Positions 55,904-64,000 of a stretch of DNA of 64,000 nucleotides are shown piece after piece. The DNA comes from Acidobacteriota bacterium (GTDB lineage: Bacteria > Acidobacteriota > Terriglobia > Bryobacterales > Bryobacteraceae), in assembly GCA_016213775.1 (NCBI GenBank), contig JACQZR010000123.1, positions 1 through 64,000 of the forward strand, read 5' to 3'. Below the pieces are notes generated by a model. It was not told the DNA's origin. It did not search any database and was given only the letters and a program-made list of their open reading frames with translations. A program made the position numbers and the translations under genes. The stretch's first letter is position 1; each line of letters opens with the position of its first letter.

Positions 55904-55912
55904 GAGACCACC

Positions 55913-57493
55913 ATGAGAATCGCCATCCTTGCCTCGATGCTGATCGCTGCCGCTTCCGCGCAGACTCTCGATCCGGCCAAACTCGTGAAGGCCCCCACCG
56001 ATTCGTGGCCCTCGTTCAACGGGGACTACTCCGGCCGCCGCTTTTCGCCGCTCACCAAAATCAATTCCAACAACGTCACGTCGCTCAGCCTGGCGTGGGT
56101 CTATCGCATGAATGCAGGTGGCGGCGGCGGGCCGTTTCCTGGCTCCATCAAATCGATGCCTGTCGTTGTGGACGGCATCATGTTCTTCACCATTCCCGAT
56201 CACGTGTGGGCACTGGATGCGCGCACCGGCCGCGAGCTATGGCACTTCACCTGGCCTTCGCGCGGCGAGATCCACATCGGCAACCGTGGCGTTGCGGTGA
56301 TGGGCAAATGGCTCTACTTCGTCACCCCCGACTGCAACCTTGTCTCGCTCAACATGAAGGACGGCAAGGAGCGCTGGCACCGTTCCATCTGCGATCCGGA
56401 TCAATACTACTTCGCCAGCGCCGCGCCACTGGTGGTGGGCAATCATGTGATCACGGGCGTGAGCGGCGATGACCTTGACGTGCCCGGCTACATTGAGTCG
56501 CACGACCCCGAAACCGGCGAGCGTCAATGGCGCTGGATGGCTTATCCGGAGGTCGGCTCAGCCGAAGCCAAGACGTGGCCCAGTGTGGAAGCGATGATGC
56601 ATGGTGGCGGTATGACGTGGGGCTCGACCACTTACGATCCCGAGCTGAACCTCATCTACTTCGGCACCGGTAATCCGCAACCGGTCATCGCGCACAAGGG
56701 CCGCATGGGCGACAACCTCTTCACCGAATGCATCATCGCGCTCGACCCGAACACTGGCAAGATGCGCTGGTATTTCCAGGCCTCGCCACATGACACCCAC
56801 GACTGGGATGCCAATCAAACACCGGTGTTGATTGATGGCGTCATCGACGGCAAACCGCGCAAGCTGATCGCGCAGGCCGCGCGCAACGGGTACTTTTTCG
56901 TGCTCGATCGCATCACGGGCAAGAATGTAGTGACGTCGAAGTTCGCCAAGGCCAATTGGGCGAAAGGCATCGACGCCAAGGGCCAGCCCATTCCCGACCC
57001 GGCGAAGTATCCGCAAAACGACGGCGCGCTGGTGGCGCCGAATCAGGCCGGTGCGGCCAACTGGCCTCCGCCGAGCTTCTCGCCCGCGACGGGTCTGTTC
57101 TACGTCAACGCCTCCAACGCCTACAGCGTATATTACATCTACGACGACGAAGACAAGCCGGAAGGGTGGGGCGGCAATGATCGCGGGGGATGGTCCGAGA
57201 CCATGCTGCAGGCCATCGACTACAAGACCGGGAAGATCAAGTGGAGTCACAAGTGGGAAGGTCCGGGCGGCCCTCGCAACGGAGTTCTCAGCACCGCCGG
57301 CAATCTGGTGTTCGCCTCCGATCCCCAATCGAATTTCGTAGCGCTCAATGCGACGACGGGCGAGGCGCTGTGGCGTGCCAACCTCGGTACCGGCATGTCG
57401 AACGCGCCCATCAGCTATGAGCTTGACGGCACTCAGTACGTGATTGTGGGGGCCGGCGATACGATGTACGCCTTCGCCATGTACGCGAAGTAA
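55913..57493 (+). CDS. PQQ-dependent dehydrogenase (quinoprotein alcohol/sugar dehydrogenase-like)
   Basis: The 526-residue exported protein has a signal peptide (LASMLIAAASAQ) and an eight-bladed PQQ propeller: SWPSFNGDYSGRRFSPLTKIN, LDARTGRELWHFTW, GGGMTWGSTTYDPELNLIYFGTGNP, SPHDTHDWDANQTPVL with the typical Asp/Asn region, and YVIVGAGDTMYAFAM at the end. It lacks a C-terminal cytochrome domain, but the coupled triple-haem gene supplies one. It oxidises an alcohol or sugar in the periplasm; substrate unknown. AGGAG 6 bases before the ATG marks the start. Its stop touches the stop of the convergent protease gene. Confidence 0.88.
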   Translation: MRIAILASMLIAAASAQTLDPAKLVKAPTDSWPSFNGDYSGRRFSPLTKINSNNVTSLSLAWVYRMNAGGGGGPFPGSIKSMPVVVDGIMFFTIPDHVWALDARTGRELWHFTWPSRGEIHIGNRGVAVMGKWLYFVTPDCNLVSLNMKDGKERWHRSICDPDQYYFASAAPLVVGNHVITGVSGDDLDVPGYIESHDPETGERQWRWMAYPEVGSAEAKTWPSVEAMMHGGGMTWGSTTYDPELNLIYFGTGNPQPVIAHKGRMGDNLFTECIIALDPNTGKMRWYFQASPHDTHDWDANQTPVLIDGVIDGKPRKLIAQAARNGYFFVLDRITGKNVVTSKFAKANWAKGIDAKGQPIPDPAKYPQNDGALVAPNQAGAANWPPPSFSPATGLFYVNASNAYSVYYIYDDEDKPEGWGGNDRGGWSETMLQAIDYKTGKIKWSHKWEGPGGPRNGVLSTAGNLVFASDPQSNFVALNATTGEALWRANLGTGMSNAPISYELDGTQYVIVGAGDTMYAFAMYAK

Positions 57494-60400
57494 CTAGAAC
57501 AACCCGCGCGCCACAAAGACCGCCATCTGCCCGCGAGTGTTGGGATCCGTCCCGCAATACGCCGTCGCCGAGCACCCTGTGGTGATGCCCAGTTCCTTCA
57601 GCTTCTGGATGTAGCTGAAATAGCCGTTGGTGCCTGGCACGTCGCTGAAGAACTGCGCCGAAGGAAACGGAAACGTCTCCGTGGAAGTGATCCCCAACCG
57701 CGCACGCACAATGAAGACGGCCATCTGCTCGCGCGTCAATGGGCCGTCGGGGCAGTAGAGGCCCGTGCCGCAGCCTGTGGTGATTCCCAGGTCGCGCATC
57801 TTCTGTACATACGAAAAACGCGAATGCGTCGATGGCACATCGGTGAAATAGGGCGTCCTGGTGAAGCTGAAGTTCTCGCCGTACAGCGCGCGAATCACGA
57901 ACGCCGCCATCTCCGCGCGTGTCATCGTATCCCCGGGACAATACAGGGTCGGCGACGCGCAGCCGTTGGTGATCTGATTCAAGCTGAGGAAATTGACATA
58001 GTCGAAAAAGGAATCCGACGCCGGTATATCGGTGAATTGCGTCGTTGCTTGCACAGGCTTCTGCAGAAGCGGCAGCCATTGTCCAGCGACCGTGATGTGC
58101 CCGATTCGAGGTGACGTAGAGAAGTTCGCCGTCGCGGCGAAGTTTACTGAACCCGAGCCTGTCCCCGCGGTGGCGCCGCTCAAACTGATCCACCCTCCGG
58201 TGGTGATGGCCGACCATTCGCAGCCAGCCTGCGTCGAGACGGCAATGCTGTAACTCGCCCCCGCTGACGGCAGCGTCGCCGCGGGTCCTGTCACTGTGAA
58301 CGTGCATGTCCCGGCCGTTTGCATCACCGTGTAAGCAAGCCCCGCGATGGTGAGCGTCCCCGTGCGCGCCGTGGCGTTCGAATTCGGCGCAATGCTGATG
58401 CGAACAACGCCGCTTCCCGTTGCACCGAAGCCACTGAGAATAACAAGCCACGGGACATTCGACTTTGCCGTCCACGCGCAGTTCGCATCCGTGCTGACTT
58501 TTACCGTGCGAATATCACCCGGCGAGGCGACGGATGCGTCCGCCGTAGTCAGCAGATAAGTACAGGGCGCCAATGTGTTGAAGTTGGCAGTGACGGTTTT
58601 CGGCCCGTCCATCAGCACTACGAGCGGATTCTGTACCCCGCTCGCCGCGCCCGACCAGGAGCTGAACTGATGCAGCGCCGCGGCCTGCGCCGTCAACTGC
58701 ACCTGGCTCCCCGCGTTGTAGTATCCGTCGGTCGCCTGCGGATTCCGCGTCACCGATCCCGCGGTTGGATCGGAGAGTCCGACAGTCAGCAGATATTGGG
58801 TTGCGAAGTTCGCGGTGATTGTAGTGGATGTGGCGGGAGTGTTGATGCCATGAGATGCAGCCTGCCCGTCGCTCCAGCTTTGAAACACGTAACGCGTCCC
58901 AGTGCCCTGCGTGGCGGTGGCGATGGTGTGCGAAGTCCCGATGTTCCAGGTGAAACTGCGCGGCGTCACGTAGTTGATCCCATCCACTGTCACACTCATC
59001 CCCACGGGATTCGATGTAATGGTCATCGCGGAAGTCCCCACGACAAAATTGGCCGTGATGTTTTTGGCCGCGTTCATCGTCACTGCGAGTGGCGATGCCG
59101 ATCCACTCGCGGCGCCGCTCCAGGACGCAAACAGGTATCCGTTCGCAGCCGCCGGCGTGAGCGTTATCACAGTGCCGTTGTCGTAGTAGTTGTCTGCGGC
59201 CGCCGGATTAGCGGAAACGGAGCCGGTGCCCGCGGGCGACACTGAGGTGGTGAGCAAATGCTGCGCGACCAGGACGGCTGTAACCGTGGTGGCGCCCGCG
59301 GGCGTTGTGTAAGTGTGCGATGCCGCGCCCCCATCGCTCCAGGATCCGAAGCGGTACCGCGGTGCACTACCCTGCGTCGCCACCGCGATGACGTGCGTGC
59401 TGCCGGGAGTCCATTGGAAGGCCGCCGGCGTGATCGCGTTCGTGCCGTCCACCGTTACAATCAGTCCCGGCGGCGACGTCACGAATGTCACCGGCACAGT
59501 TGTTTGCACGAAGTTGGCTGTGAGCGATTTCGCCGCGTTCATCGTCACACCGATGGTCGCCGTGGTTGCGCCCGATGACCCCGACCATGCCGTGAAGGTA
59601 TACCCTGACGCAGCGGATGCCTGCAGCGTCACCTGCGTGCCCGAGTTATAGTAGCCGTCCGCGGATCCAGGCGCAATGGCGATGGACCCGGAGTTTGCCG
59701 GTGCAACCGCGGTGGTGAGCGGGTACTGCGCTGTGAAAATCGCGGTCACTGTTTCACTGGCGGACGGCACTGTATAGGTGTGCGACGAAGAGCCGCCGTC
59801 ACTCCATGAGGAGAACAGGTAGCGCGGATTGGTTCCCTGCGTCACCGCCGAAATCGCGTGCGTGGATCCTGGCGCCCAGTTGAATGTTTGCGCGCTGGAG
59901 TAGGTCGTGCCGTCGGCGCTGAACTGCAGCGTTGCTGGTGATGTCCCAACAGTGATGGGCACAGTGCCCGGACTCGCGTTCTGATTGACGGTGAACGTCT
60001 GCCCGCCAATCGTGATGACGCCCGAGCGGCTGCTCTGGGTGGTGTTGGGAGTGTACGAATACCCCACCGTGCCGTTGCCCGATCCATTGGACCCGCTCAC
60101 AATGAATAGCCAGTCGGCGGCCGTGCTCGAATACCACGCGCAACCGGTTGTGGCCGTAACCGTAACTGACCCGCCGCCGGCATTCGAGCTCACGGACACG
60201 CTAGCCGGGGTCAACAAGTAGTCGCATCCCGCGGTGGATGTGCGGAACGCCGCCACTGTGTCCTTGGCAAGGTTGAGACTGGAAGCGTTGTCTGCCGCGG
60301 CGGGATTGGACTGCGCAATACCTGTGGGAATGTTCTGGTAGTTCACCAGCGGGTTCGACCAGTAAGGAATGCGCGGGCAGCCGCCGGCGCAGTTGTCGTA

Positions 60401-61513
60401 GGCCATGACCGTACTGAATGACGGTGGCGTGGTGGTTTGCTGCAAACCATACGAATATGCAGTGATTCCCTGTCCCGCTGCGTTGGCGCGGTCGTGCTCG
60501 GAACCCATGTTGTGCCCGATTTCATGAGCGAAGGTCATTCGCGGGGCGGGACCGAAGTTCTGCTCCACGACGCTATAGCCGTGGCTGGCAAAGCCAGTGG
60601 ACAGAGTGGTCATCATGTAGGCGACTCCGACCGTACCGCCTCCGCTCGCGGGGCCGTCGATCCACAAACTCGCAAGGTCAGCGCCTAGCGTGTTGCGCAT
60701 CAGCGGAACTTCGTCCAGGTAGCCGTCACTCTGACTGTGCAGCTTGCTGAGGGCGTCCTGCACGCCGAGCGAATCGTCAAAAGCGACAACCATTGTGCCG
60801 GCCAGATTGAAGAATAGCTGGACGTTGCTGTTGGCGTTTGCCGCGTTCGCGTCTGCAAGAGCCTGGTTGATCTTGGCGATGGCTCCGTTGGTTCCAAGCA
60901 GGCTTCGCACGCGTTCGGTGTAGGCGACCAGGATGTCGATCTGCGTCGTGGCCGCGGATCGGGCCACAGGGCCTCTGAAGCCGGTCTTGCGGACTCCGCT
61001 CACCGCGAACTCCTTTTCCTCCTCCTTGGCGAGATCCTCCGCGGTGACACGAATCGCGTCGTCGACGGCGGCGGCTGCCACCATCTCCACCTGTTCCAAA
61101 TAGTGGGCTTCATCCGTGGGGCGGATGCGGAAGAACCGGCCGTCGTCAGTGTGGATGCTCGCCGACACCAAGTCCGCGCCTGTCCACACCAGCACGATCT
61201 GTCCGTACTTCATCCCCTCGATTTTTCCGTGCCACACCCAGGCTGATTCGTCGCGGGTCCAGTAGCTGCGAAACCGCTTCGCCTCGAACACCGCGTCGTT
61301 AAAGAGGTTGAGCGAGATGCTCTCCACGTTCTCTTCAATCGCCGAGGGGTTGACCTGCACCTGCCGGCTGCGCGGGATTCTGATGGCGGAGTTGTCTGCC
61401 ACGGATTCTCTCACCGGGCCAGGCGCGGCGGGCAAAAACAGTTGTGGAGTTTGCGCCAATGCCGCAGTGGCAAACAGTACAACGCAACTGAGGCGCGTGA
61501 GGCGGTGGTGCAT
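57494..61513 (-). CDS. Secreted zinc metalloprotease with BACON, InlB-type and SLH repeats
   Basis: The 1339-residue protein has a signal peptide (RLSCVVLFATAALAQ). A reprolysin-like metallopeptidase domain follows, with HEIGHNMGSEHD (H330, E331, H334, H340) and a Met-turn in STVMAYDNC. After it come a BACON domain (about 425-510), three similar units of about 155 residues (about 514-980; each with a SWSDG core and a YYNSG-to-ANF InlB-type half), BACON-like modules (about 981-1150), and three SLH repeats (about 1157-1339: LGITTGCGTGLYCPDGPLTR). SLH repeats suggest surface attachment. The start at 61513 has a good signal peptide; longer upstream frames pass through the duplicated permease region and are rejected. 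Confidence 0.85.
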   Translation of the reverse strand: MHHRLTRLSCVVLFATAALAQTPQLFLPAAPGPVRESVADNSAIRIPRSRQVQVNPSAIEENVESISLNLFNDAVFEAKRFRSYWTRDESAWVWHGKIEGMKYGQIVLVWTGADLVSASIHTDDGRFFRIRPTDEAHYLEQVEMVAAAAVDDAIRVTAEDLAKEEEKEFAVSGVRKTGFRGPVARSAATTQIDILVAYTERVRSLLGTNGAIAKINQALADANAANANSNVQLFFNLAGTMVVAFDDSLGVQDALSKLHSQSDGYLDEVPLMRNTLGADLASLWIDGPASGGGTVGVAYMMTTLSTGFASHGYSVVEQNFGPAPRMTFAHEIGHNMGSEHDRANAAGQGITAYSYGLQQTTTPPSFSTVMAYDNCAGGCPRIPYWSNPLVNYQNIPTGIAQSNPAAADNASSLNLAKDTVAAFRTSTAGCDYLLTPASVSVSSNAGGGSVTVTATTGCAWYSSTAADWLFIVSGSNGSGNGTVGYSYTPNTTQSSRSGVITIGGQTFTVNQNASPGTVPITVGTSPATLQFSADGTTYSSAQTFNWAPGSTHAISAVTQGTNPRYLFSSWSDGGSSSHTYTVPSASETVTAIFTAQYPLTTAVAPANSGSIAIAPGSADGYYNSGTQVTLQASAASGYTFTAWSGSSGATTATIGVTMNAAKSLTANFVQTTVPVTFVTSPPGLIVTVDGTNAITPAAFQWTPGSTHVIAVATQGSAPRYRFGSWSDGGAASHTYTTPAGATTVTAVLVAQHLLTTSVSPAGTGSVSANPAAADNYYDNGTVITLTPAAANGYLFASWSGAASGSASPLAVTMNAAKNITANFVVGTSAMTITSNPVGMSVTVDGINYVTPRSFTWNIGTSHTIATATQGTGTRYVFQSWSDGQAASHGINTPATSTTITANFATQYLLTVGLSDPTAGSVTRNPQATDGYYNAGSQVQLTAQAAALHQFSSWSGAASGVQNPLVVLMDGPKTVTANFNTLAPCTYLLTTADASVASPGDIRTVKVSTDANCAWTAKSNVPWLVILSGFGATGSGVVRISIAPNSNATARTGTLTIAGLAYTVMQTAGTCTFTVTGPAATLPSAGASYSIAVSTQAGCEWSAITTGGWISLSGATAGTGSGSVNFAATANFSTSPRIGHITVAGQWLPLLQKPVQATTQFTDIPASDSFFDYVNFLSLNQITNGCASPTLYCPGDTMTRAEMAAFVIRALYGENFSFTRTPYFTDVPSTHSRFSYVQKMRDLGITTGCGTGLYCPDGPLTREQMAVFIVRARLGITSTETFPFPSAQFFSDVPGTNGYFSYIQKLKELGITTGCSATAYCGTDPNTRGQMAVFVARGLF

Positions 61514-61687
61514 GGGCACAAACGTTTCCGGACCTGTCTGTTTTGAAGGTGTAGACCCTATTTTACATATTGTAGTGGAACCTGAGTGCCGCCTTCTGTT
61601 AAGAATTCTCAAGATTGCTACCGATCCCGTTGGACCCTTTGCCAGTCCCGTTCGTCCCAAATGCCCCCAGGTGAGCGGCACTGGCAC

Positions 61688-61725
61688 GGCAACATGCCGT
61701 ATGAACGAACTCCTGCGGCGCAAGC
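61688..61725 (+). repeat. First copy of a 38-bp direct repeat at the permease 5' end
   Basis: This copy contains an ATG followed by codons for MNELLRRK, identical to the permease N-terminal segment in the second copy (61761-61798). The copies lie 73 bp apart, which is not a multiple of three, so this one is out of frame with the permease. It looks like an imperfect tandem duplication of the permease translation-start region. Confidence 0.9.
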
Positions 61726-61743
61726 AAGCGGAGGCTTTAAACC

Positions 61744-63231
61744 ATGATCGAAGGATGGATGGCAACATGCCGTATGAACGAACTCCTGCGGCGCAAGCCG
61801 CTGCCGATGATCCTCGCCGAGGCGCAGGCAGACGGGGAGGGTGGTCTACGCCGCGCGCTCGGCCCGTGGAACCTGATTGCCCTCGGCATTGGCGCCACGA
61901 TCGGCGCGGGCATCTTTCTACTTACGGGCACAGCCGCGGCGCGCAATGCCGGACCCGGCATCGTGCTCTCGTTCCTTCTTGCCGGATTCGGTTGCGCCCT
62001 GGCGGGGCTCTGCTACGCGGAGTTTGCTGCCATGCTACCGATCGCCGGTTCCGCCTACACCTATGCCTTCGCGACGCTGGGCGAAGTCTTCGCCTGGATC
62101 ATCGGCTGGGACCTGGTGCTCGAATACGCCTTCAGCACAGCGACTGTGGCAAGCGGGTTTTCCGTGAACCTTGTGGGTTTACTTGCTGAATCTGGGATCA
62201 CTTTGCCTGAGGCGTGGGTGAACCCGCCAGTGAATGTGCCGGCGTTCGTGGCCGTGCTTCTGGTGACGGCGCTGTTGGTCCGCGGCATCCGCGAATCGGC
62301 CAACTTCAACTTCGTGATCGTGCTGTTGAAGGTCGCCACTGTGCTGATCTTCTGCGGCACCGCGGCGATCTTTCTCTTTCGCAATCCAGGGCTAGCCTGG
62401 GACAACTGGACCCCACTCGTACCCGACAATGAAGGCGAGTTCGGCAAGTACGGATGGTCCGGCGTGGCGCGCGGGGCCGCCGTGATTTTCTTCGCCTACA
62501 TTGGCTTTGATTCCGTATCCACCGCCGCGCAGGAAGCGCGCAATCCCAGTCGCGATATGCCCATCGGGCTGCTTGGTTCGCTCGCCATTTGCACGGTGCT
62601 CTACATGCTGACGGCCCTGCTGCTCACCGGCGTTGCCTCGTACCGGGATCTGGATGTCGGCGCGCCTGTCGCAATGGGAATGGATCGCACCGGTGTCCGG
62701 TGGGGCGGAATGCTTGTTCGCCTGGGGACGATGTTCGGGCTCACCACCACCATGCTTGTTACGCTGCTGGGGCAGTCGCGCGTCTTCTTCTCCATGTCGC
62801 GCGATGGGCTGTTGCCGCCGTGGATCGGCGCGGTGCATCCGCGTTATCTTACGCCGCACCGGTCTTTGTGGATCGTCGGATTCGCGGTGGCGGTGATCGC
62901 GCTGTTGTTCCCTATCGCGGAATTGGGACAGTTGGTGAGCATCGGCACACTACTCGCCTTCGCTATCGTCTGCGGTGCGGTGATGCTACTGCGTTACCGT
63001 CATCCCGAGTTGCACCGCCCCTTCCGCACGCCGTTGTTTCCCTGGGTTCCCATCGGCGGAATACTGGTCTCGGTTGGGTTGATGGCGAGTCTGCCGGCGG
63101 TGACCTGGTATCGCCTGGCCGGCTGGCTTGTGCTCGGCGTCATCATCTACGCGGGCTATGGAAGAAAGCGGAGCCGGGTCAGGGAAGCGGTCCCAGGCGA
63201 AGCTCCAGTTGCGGGCGCCGTGCACGGCTGA
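61744..63231 (+). CDS. APC-family amino acid permease
   Basis: The 495-residue integral membrane protein has twelve to fourteen helices and the cationic-amino-acid-type APC motifs: GPWNLIALGIGATIGAGIFLL near residue 40, PGIVLSFLLAGFGCALAGL, YAEFAAMLPIAGSAYTYA, then VIFFAYIGFDSVSTAAQE. It imports amino acids driven by an ion gradient or by exchange. The ATG at 61744 has GGAGG at 9 bases; internal ATGs at 61759 and 61774 (MNELLRRK) are alternatives, and the latter matches the duplicated 38-bp segment. The 3' end overlaps the convergent response regulator by 53 bp. Confidence 0.9.
   Translation: MIEGWMATCRMNELLRRKPLPMILAEAQADGEGGLRRALGPWNLIALGIGATIGAGIFLLTGTAAARNAGPGIVLSFLLAGFGCALAGLCYAEFAAMLPIAGSAYTYAFATLGEVFAWIIGWDLVLEYAFSTATVASGFSVNLVGLLAESGITLPEAWVNPPVNVPAFVAVLLVTALLVRGIRESANFNFVIVLLKVATVLIFCGTAAIFLFRNPGLAWDNWTPLVPDNEGEFGKYGWSGVARGAAVIFFAYIGFDSVSTAAQEARNPSRDMPIGLLGSLAICTVLYMLTALLLTGVASYRDLDVGAPVAMGMDRTGVRWGGMLVRLGTMFGLTTTMLVTLLGQSRVFFSMSRDGLLPPWIGAVHPRYLTPHRSLWIVGFAVAVIALLFPIAELGQLVSIGTLLAFAIVCGAVMLLRYRHPELHRPFRTPLFPWVPIGGILVSVGLMASLPAVTWYRLAGWLVLGVIIYAGYGRKRSRVREAVPGEAPVAGAVHG
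61761..61798 (+). repeat. Second copy of the 38-bp direct repeat
   Basis: Identical to 61688-61725 over 38 bases. This copy is within the permease coding sequence and supplies residues around MNELLRRK. The ribosome-binding GGAGG (61730-61734) used by the ATG at 61744 lies between the two copies, so the duplication may have created a new translation start. Confidence 0.9.
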
Positions 63232-63943
63232 GCATCAACTCCTGTCCAGTGTTGAGTAACACTTGATAGTCGCCGTGGAACCATGGGCGCAACTCGCGGA
63301 TACGGTCAATGTTGACGATGGTGGACCGGTGGATACGAACGAACCGCTTCGGGTCAAGCCGTTCTTCTATCGAGGAGAGGGTTTCTCGCAGAAGGTGCGC
63401 CTCCTGATTGACGTGCAGTGTGACGTAGTTGCCACTGGCCTCCACCCAGTCGATCTCCTCGGGTCGTACAAACAGAATCCGGTCGTTGCGTTTTATAGCG
63501 AAACGTTGCGGGAGTTGCTGTTGCTTGCGCAGATCGGCCAACAGCCCGTTGAGCGCTGATTCGAGAGTATGGCGCGGGGCTCCTTGCAGCCAATGTCTCG
63601 CCTTGCCAATTGCCATGCCGAACCGGTCCGCATCAAACGGTTTCAGCAGATAGTCGATGGCGTGGGCCTCAAAGGCCCGCAGGGCGTGTTCATCGTACGC
63701 CGTGACAAAGATGACGACAGGGCGCTCCGGACCCAGTGCATCCAGCACCGCGAAACCGTCCAACTCAGGCATCTGCACATCGAGCAGCGCCAGTTGAATG
63801 CCGCCTTGCTCCAATCTGCGCAGTGCCTCCGCGCCATCGCCGCATTCGGCAGCCAGTTCGAATTCCGGGTGTTGCGCGAGTAGTGCCTTCAGCCGGCCCC
63901 GCACCAGCGGCTCGTCATCGGCGATGAGAACACGCCAGCTCAT
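63179..63943 (-). CDS. LytTR-type response regulator
   Basis: The 254-residue two-domain protein has an N-terminal receiver (1-120) with D9/D10, phosphoacceptor D55 (LLDVQMP), Thr in FVTAYDEHAL and Lys in YLLKPFD. A C-terminal LytTR DNA-binding domain (about 150-250) reads FAIKRNDRILFVRPEEIDWVEASGNYVTLHV and RFVRIHRSTIVNIDRIREL. LytTR regulators (AlgR/LytR/AgrA class) bind direct repeats at promoters and often control extracellular products. Its ATG overlaps the upstream partial gene by 4 bp. It overlaps the 3' end of the permease gene by 53 bp on the opposite strand. Confidence 0.92.
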   Translation of the reverse strand: MSWRVLIADDEPLVRGRLKALLAQHPEFELAAECGDGAEALRRLEQGGIQLALLDVQMPELDGFAVLDALGPERPVVIFVTAYDEHALRAFEAHAIDYLLKPFDADRFGMAIGKARHWLQGAPRHTLESALNGLLADLRKQQQLPQRFAIKRNDRILFVRPEEIDWVEASGNYVTLHVNQEAHLLRETLSSIEERLDPKRFVRIHRSTIVNIDRIRELRPWFHGDYQVLLNTGQELMLSRARRPQLELRLGPLP

Positions 63944-64000
63944 ACACCGGCGACTGTTGCCGTGACAAAGGGCATTTGTATGGAAGATACCGCGCCGCCC
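63940..64000 (-). CDS. Partial gene, probable sensor histidine kinase C-terminus
   Basis: Only the last 19 codons lie in the window (GGAVSSIQMPF, TATVAGV at the end), with a TGA overlapping the response regulator ATG by 4 bp. The position directly upstream of a LytTR regulator and the coupling make a LytS/YpdA-type kinase likely, but this stretch has no diagnostic motif. Confidence 0.45.
   Translation of the reverse strand, partial: GGAVSSIQMPFVTATVAGV

Noticed and set aside
61514-61768. N-terminal extension of the metalloprotease
   Set aside because: A good signal peptide begins at 61513, and the extension passes antisense through the permease start and the direct repeats.

Overview
The window is high-GC DNA (roughly 60% by eye) that reads like a soil acidobacterium of the Solibacter/Bryobacter group. 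The signs are a large FtsX/MacB-type ABC permease without its ATPase, two pairs of planctomycete-type cytochrome (DUF1549/DUF1553) and DUF1501 genes, a TIGR03437-like secreted protein, a TIGR02999-type ECF sigma factor coupled to a membrane serine/threonine kinase, TolB-like propellers, a PQQ dehydrogenase, and giant secreted proteins with BNR, BACON and SLH-type repeats. This placement is inference from gene content; no rRNA or ribosomal gene is present.

Layout: 0.2-6.3 kb is a CusCBA-like heavy-metal efflux operon preceded by a small Cys-rich exported protein. 6.3-12.3 kb holds small secreted proteins, a serine hydrolase of the beta-lactamase fold, a tandem alpha/beta hydrolase and a J-domain/WG-repeat protein. 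12.3-14.4 kb is a Tat-exported glycosidase-like protein, followed by a mazEF pair. 15.1-23.3 kb is a tightly coupled six-gene minus-strand operon: SDR dehydrogenase, oligogalacturonate-lyase-like propeller, (alpha/alpha)6 glycosidase-like protein, two-subunit molybdenum hydroxylase and a Tat-exported alpha-toroid protein. It looks like a sugar or uronate catabolic locus with a built-in molybdenum oxidation step, and is one of the two best candidates for an undescribed system.

23.3-27.9 kb is the first DUF1549/DUF1553-DUF1501 pair. 27.9-38.4 kb has a TIGR03437-like secreted protein, a membrane-anchored TolB-like sensor candidate, a propeller-phosphoesterase with a coupled haem-motif toroid protein, a Uma2 nuclease-fold protein and the orphan ABC permease. 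38.4-44.4 kb is a PQQ-like propeller and a 1498-residue Asp-box/repeat protein. 44.4-51.7 kb is a rearranged zone: a relic DUF1501 tail, the sigma factor/kinase operon, a two-gene cassette (small two-helix membrane protein plus thioredoxin-like protein; the other best novelty candidate), a relic of the repeat-protein tail, vapBC and an intact DUF1501 gene. The two relics suggest an old segmental duplication in which opposite members decayed.

51.7-57.5 kb has the second DUF1549/DUF1553 gene, an AbrB/PIN toxin-antitoxin pair, a triple-haem-motif cytochrome c and a PQQ dehydrogenase. 57.5-64 kb has a secreted metalloprotease with SLH repeats, an APC permease whose 5' end is partly duplicated, a LytTR response regulator, and the last codons of what is probably its kinase.

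All six convergent gene junctions are packed to between 17 bp apart and 53 bp overlapping, and most operonic neighbours overlap by 4 bp. No tRNA, rRNA, CRISPR array, transposase or insertion sequence was recognised.
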